DNA of 8,546 nucleotides, taken from assembly GCA_045579305.1 (NCBI GenBank), contig JAZNLY010000023.1, positions 1 to 8,546 on the forward strand, given 5' to 3'. Shown here piece after piece: positions 6,986-8,546 of the stretch. Source of the stretch: Fimenecus sp045579305 (GTDB lineage Bacteria > Bacillota > Clostridia > Oscillospirales > Acutalibacteraceae). The translations under genes were made by a program, and so were the position numbers. Within the stretch, counting starts at the first letter, position 1, and the number at the start of each line of letters is the position of its first letter. Under the pieces are notes generated by a model, which worked only from the letters and a program-made list of their open reading frames with translations, made no database searches and had not been told where the DNA came from.

Positions 6986-7014
6986 ATCATACCAAAAACA
7001 TTAAAATATTACAA
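6986..7014 (-). promoter_or_regulatory. sigma-A-type promoter of the glycoside hydrolase operon
   Basis: On the minus strand the -35 is TTGTAA (7014-7009), the spacer is 17 nt, and the -10 is TATGAT (6991-6986), matching the consensus at 4 of 6 and 5 of 6 positions. Transcription would start near 6979, leaving a leader of about 23 nt before ATG 6956. A perfect inverted repeat overlaps the -35 and most of the spacer. Confidence 0.72.
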
Positions 7015-7021
7015 TGTTTTT
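6994..7021. promoter_or_regulatory. candidate operator: 9-bp perfect inverted repeat
   Basis: AAAAACATT (6994-7002) and AATGTTTTT (7013-7021) are exact reverse complements separated by 10 bp. The site covers the -35 and spacer of the minus-strand glycanase promoter and ends 1 bp before the -35 of the plus-strand hydrogenase-maturation promoter. Position and symmetry suit a dimeric repressor able to affect both genes. The repeat is AT-rich, so chance is possible, and no regulator gene in the window is an obvious partner. Confidence 0.5.
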
Positions 7022-7022
7022 C

Positions 7023-7051
7023 TTTACACAATAAAAGAAATATGATAAAAT
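7023..7051 (+). promoter_or_regulatory. sigma-A-type extended -10 promoter of the TM1266-like/hydE/hydG operon
   Basis: TTTACA (7023-7028, 5 of 6), a 17-nt spacer, and TAAAAT (7046-7051, 5 of 6), with TGA at 7043-7045 giving the TGn extended -10. The start would be near 7058, leaving about 128 nt of leader before ATG 7186. It is back to back with the glycanase promoter; the two -35 boxes are 8 bp apart. Confidence 0.8.
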
Positions 7052-7057
7052 ATATAT

Positions 7058-7167
7058 GACCTGACATGAAGACGCTTTTGCATCCGGATGAAAGGTGTAA
7101 CGTATAAATAAATACTACACTTAATTTTAACGGTATAATATCTTCACAGGGATATTATACTTTTTTT
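7058..7167 (+). ncRNA. structured 5' leader with terminator-like hairpin; possible cis-regulatory RNA of unknown class
   Basis: The predicted transcript start is followed by about 75 nt that can form a hairpin (7075-7078 with 7091-7094 and 7081-7083 with 7088-7090, loop CCGG). A second stem, 7093-7099 with 7116-7122, shares bases with the first, so the two are partly exclusive. The leader then runs into the terminator-like hairpin at 7133-7167. This is the layout of a transcription-attenuation leader. I compared it by eye with TPP, SAM, cobalamin, c-di-GMP, glycine, purine, lysine, fluoride and tetrahydrofolate riboswitch cores and saw no convincing match. Leader status is inference from position and structure. 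Confidence 0.4.
7133..7167 (+). terminator. terminator-like hairpin in the hydrogenase-maturation leader (candidate attenuator)
   Basis: GTATAATATC (7133-7142) pairs perfectly with GATATTATAC (7151-7160) around an 8-nt loop, followed by seven T (7161-7167). It lies 18 nt before the regulator's start codon and after the promoter, so it would attenuate the operon it precedes. The stem has only two GC pairs, so termination may be weak or conditional. As DNA, the same 28-bp palindrome could be an operator. Confidence 0.6.
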
Positions 7168-7185
7168 GTTTATAGAGGTGATGTT

Positions 7186-7443
7186 ATGGAAACTCGTATA
7201 GCTGTTATGGGAATAATAGTTGAGAAAACAGAGTCAGTTGAGCTTCTCAACGCAATTCTTCACGATTACGGTGAATATATCGTAGGAAGAATGGGAATTC
7301 CTTACAGAAAAAAGAATGTTAATATAGTAAGTATCGCAGTTGATGCACCCCAGGATATGATTTCTGCTATGTCGGGTAAAATCGGCAAAATAGATGGTGT
7401 CAGTGTAAAAACCGCATACTCAAATGTGATTACAAATGAATGA
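7186..7443 (+). CDS. TM1266-type iron-only hydrogenase system regulator (putative)
   Basis: The 85-residue protein matches the small TM1266 family found beside [FeFe]-hydrogenase maturation genes: TRIAVMGIIVE at the start, a helix with LLNAILHDYGEYIVGRMGIPYR, then VNIVSIAVDAP and IGKIDGVSVKTAYS. The alternating beta-alpha-beta pattern fits a ferredoxin-like fold related to ACT and NikR C-terminal domains. It has no DNA-binding domain, so if it regulates it must use a partner, RNA or a ligand; the family name is an inference from gene context, and biochemical proof is lacking as far as I know. GAGGTGAT at 7175-7182 sets the ATG. Its end overlaps hydE by 8 bp, implying translational coupling. 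It is the first gene after the attenuator-like leader, which makes it a candidate player in that control. Confidence 0.88.
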   Translation: METRIAVMGIIVEKTESVELLNAILHDYGEYIVGRMGIPYRKKNVNIVSIAVDAPQDMISAMSGKIGKIDGVSVKTAYSNVITNE

Positions 7444-8488
7444 TAAATTGTTAAGAATCGGACAAAAGCTAATCAGTACAGGAAAACTCGAAACAAGTGA
7501 ATATGAATATCTCATTGATAACAGAAATGACGAAATTGCAGATTTTCTAAAATCGGAAGCCATAAAAAAGCGTAAAGAAGTTTATGACAACACAGTTTTT
7601 ATCCGTGGACTTATTGAAATAAGTAATATCTGCAAAAATGACTGTCTTTACTGTGGAATAAGGGCATCAAATAAGGACTGCGACAGATACCGACTCACAA
7701 AAGATGAAATTCTTTCTTGTTGTGAAGAGGGTTATTCCTTAGGTTTTCGTACCTTTGTGATGCAAGGTGGAGAAGATTTACATTTTACGGACGATTATCT
7801 CGTTGAAATTATCAGTGAAATCAAGCAAAAATATCCCGATTGTGCAATTACTCTTTCCTTGGGTGAAAGAAGTAAAGAAAGTTATCAGAAGCTTTATAAT
7901 GCAGGTGCAGACAGATACCTTCTTCGTCACGAAACTGCTGACGAAGAGCATTATAACAAGTTACATCCTCACAAAATGAGTTATAAAAGCCGACTGGAAT
8001 GTCTTAAAAACTTAAAAGAAATAGGATTCCAGACTGGTTGTGGTTTTATGGTGGGTTCACCATATCAGACTACAGAAAATCTTGCAAAGGATTTGAAATT
8101 CATTGAAGAATTTTCACCCGAGATGTGCGGAATCGGTCCGTTTATCCCACATAAGGCAACGGAGTTTAAGGATTTCCCGTCAGGTGATGTGGAGCTTACT
8201 TGTTATCTGCTTTCAATAATAAGACTCATAAAACCAAATATTTTACTTCCTGCAACAACTGCTTTGGGCTCAGCAGAGCAAGGTGGCAGAGAAAAAGGTA
8301 TTCTTTGTGGTGCAAATGTAATAATGCCCAATCTTTCACCACAAAGTGTCAGAAAAAAATATGAGCTTTACAACAACAAACTAATCAGCGGAAATGAATC
8401 CGCACAAGAAATAGAAAATCTTAAAAACAGTATGAAGACTATCGGTTATGAAATCATAACAGACCGAGGAGATATAAAGGAGAAATAG
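7436..8488 (+). CDS. hydE: [FeFe] hydrogenase H-cluster radical SAM maturase HydE
   Basis: The 350-residue length is typical for HydE. A radical-SAM CxxxCxxC motif, C66-x3-C70-x2-C73, sits in EISNICKNDCLYCGIR and binds the [4Fe-4S] cluster that cleaves SAM. The (beta/alpha)6-8 barrel carries HydE marks: MQGGED (109-114), RHETAD (164-169), CGFMVGSPYQT (202-212), GIGPFIPHKAT (232-242) and LPATTALGS. HydE works in the cytosol with HydG and HydF to make the di-iron subcluster of [FeFe] hydrogenase, acting on the HydG-derived iron-cysteine complex to help build the dithiolate bridge. The three C-terminal cysteines that bind a second cluster in Thermotoga HydE appear absent: the region after YELYNNKL has none. 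That cluster is not conserved in the family and is dispensable. It overlaps the regulator by 8 bp, and hydG follows after 2 bp. Confidence 0.96.
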   Translation: MNDKLLRIGQKLISTGKLETSEYEYLIDNRNDEIADFLKSEAIKKRKEVYDNTVFIRGLIEISNICKNDCLYCGIRASNKDCDRYRLTKDEILSCCEEGYSLGFRTFVMQGGEDLHFTDDYLVEIISEIKQKYPDCAITLSLGERSKESYQKLYNAGADRYLLRHETADEEHYNKLHPHKMSYKSRLECLKNLKEIGFQTGCGFMVGSPYQTTENLAKDLKFIEEFSPEMCGIGPFIPHKATEFKDFPSGDVELTCYLLSIIRLIKPNILLPATTALGSAEQGGREKGILCGANVIMPNLSPQSVRKKYELYNNKLISGNESAQEIENLKNSMKTIGYEIITDRGDIKEK

Positions 8489-8490
8489 TT

Positions 8491-8546
8491 ATGGCATACA
8501 ATCCAAAATCATTAAAGGCTGAAGAATTTATCAGCGACGAAGAAAT
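8491..8546 (+). CDS. hydG: [FeFe] hydrogenase H-cluster radical SAM maturase HydG, 5' end only
   Basis: Only 18 full codons are present, MAYNPKSLKAEEFISDEE, before the window ends. The sequence fits the HydG N-terminus, where a short Tyr-Asn-x-Lys-Ser start leads into an AEEFI-D/H-EEI helix, and the position right after hydE is the usual clostridial order. AAAGGAGA at 8476-8483, inside the end of hydE, is a strong ribosome-binding site 7 nt upstream. HydG cleaves tyrosine with SAM to supply the CO and CN ligands of the H-cluster; none of its catalytic motifs are visible here, so the call rests on the N-terminus and the neighbours. Confidence 0.85.
   Translation, partial: MAYNPKSLKAEEFISDEE

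Noticed and set aside
7071..7087. GACGC...CCGG segment resembling part of the c-di-GMP-I riboswitch core
   Set aside because: The essential upstream CAGGGCAAAC-type segment and the tetraloop receptor arrangement are missing; the resemblance is a few bases only.
7066..7107. A 13-codon ORF (MKTLLHPDERCNV) inside the hydrogenase-maturation leader, considered as a leader peptide
   Set aside because: It starts about 8 nt after the predicted transcript start and has no ribosome-binding site; no run of regulatory codons is seen.
1..8546. CRISPR array, tRNA, rRNA, insertion sequence or phage gene
   Set aside because: Looked for on both strands; no direct-repeat array, tRNA-like cloverleaf or transposase/integrase coding sequence was seen.

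Overview
The window looks like chromosomal DNA from a strictly anaerobic, low-GC Firmicute of the class Clostridia, probably a gut or rumen member of the Oscillospiraceae/Lachnospiraceae type. The basis is the AT-rich sequence, strong GAGGTGAT-type Shine-Dalgarno sites, ATTA-rich sigma-A promoters, [FeFe]-hydrogenase maturation genes, and secreted glycoside hydrolases. I see no tRNA, rRNA, CRISPR array, insertion sequence or phage gene. It reads as ordinary core and carbohydrate-utilisation chromosome with some interesting regulatory DNA.

Layout. (1) Positions 1-2380, plus strand: the 3' end of a GH31 alpha-glycosidase, a secreted calcineurin-like metallophosphoesterase, and a ComF-type phosphoribosyltransferase, packed 17 and 2 bp apart as a probable operon. 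(2) Positions 2381-3419, plus strand: a hairpin that ends the first operon and also holds the ribosome-binding site of a small helical (ferritin-like/DUF2383-like) protein; that gene, closed by a clear intrinsic terminator; then a TspO/MBR membrane protein starting at TTG. (3) Positions 3428-3517: a 90-bp imperfect palindrome between convergent genes that resembles a dispersed repeat and may end transcription of the minus-strand operon. (4) Positions 6956-3530, minus strand: two translationally coupled secreted enzymes, an 837-residue clan GH-A-like glycoside hydrolase with beta-sandwich modules and a GH16 endo-glucanase/galactanase-type enzyme. (5) Positions 6957-7185: a divergent intergenic region with two good back-to-back sigma-A promoters, a perfect 9-bp inverted repeat overlapping one and abutting the other, and on the plus side a roughly 100-nt structured leader ending in a terminator-like hairpin. 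(6) Positions 7186-8546, plus strand: a TM1266-type hydrogenase-system regulator, hydE, and the first codons of hydG.

How the parts may work together: the GH31, GH16 and GH-A enzymes suggest degradation of an external polysaccharide. HydE and HydG build the H-cluster of [FeFe] hydrogenase, which disposes of fermentation electrons as H2. The shared control region between the glycanase operon and the hydrogenase-maturation operon is the most interesting part. The leader upstream of the TM1266-like gene does not match any riboswitch class I can recognise by eye and is the best candidate here for something undescribed.
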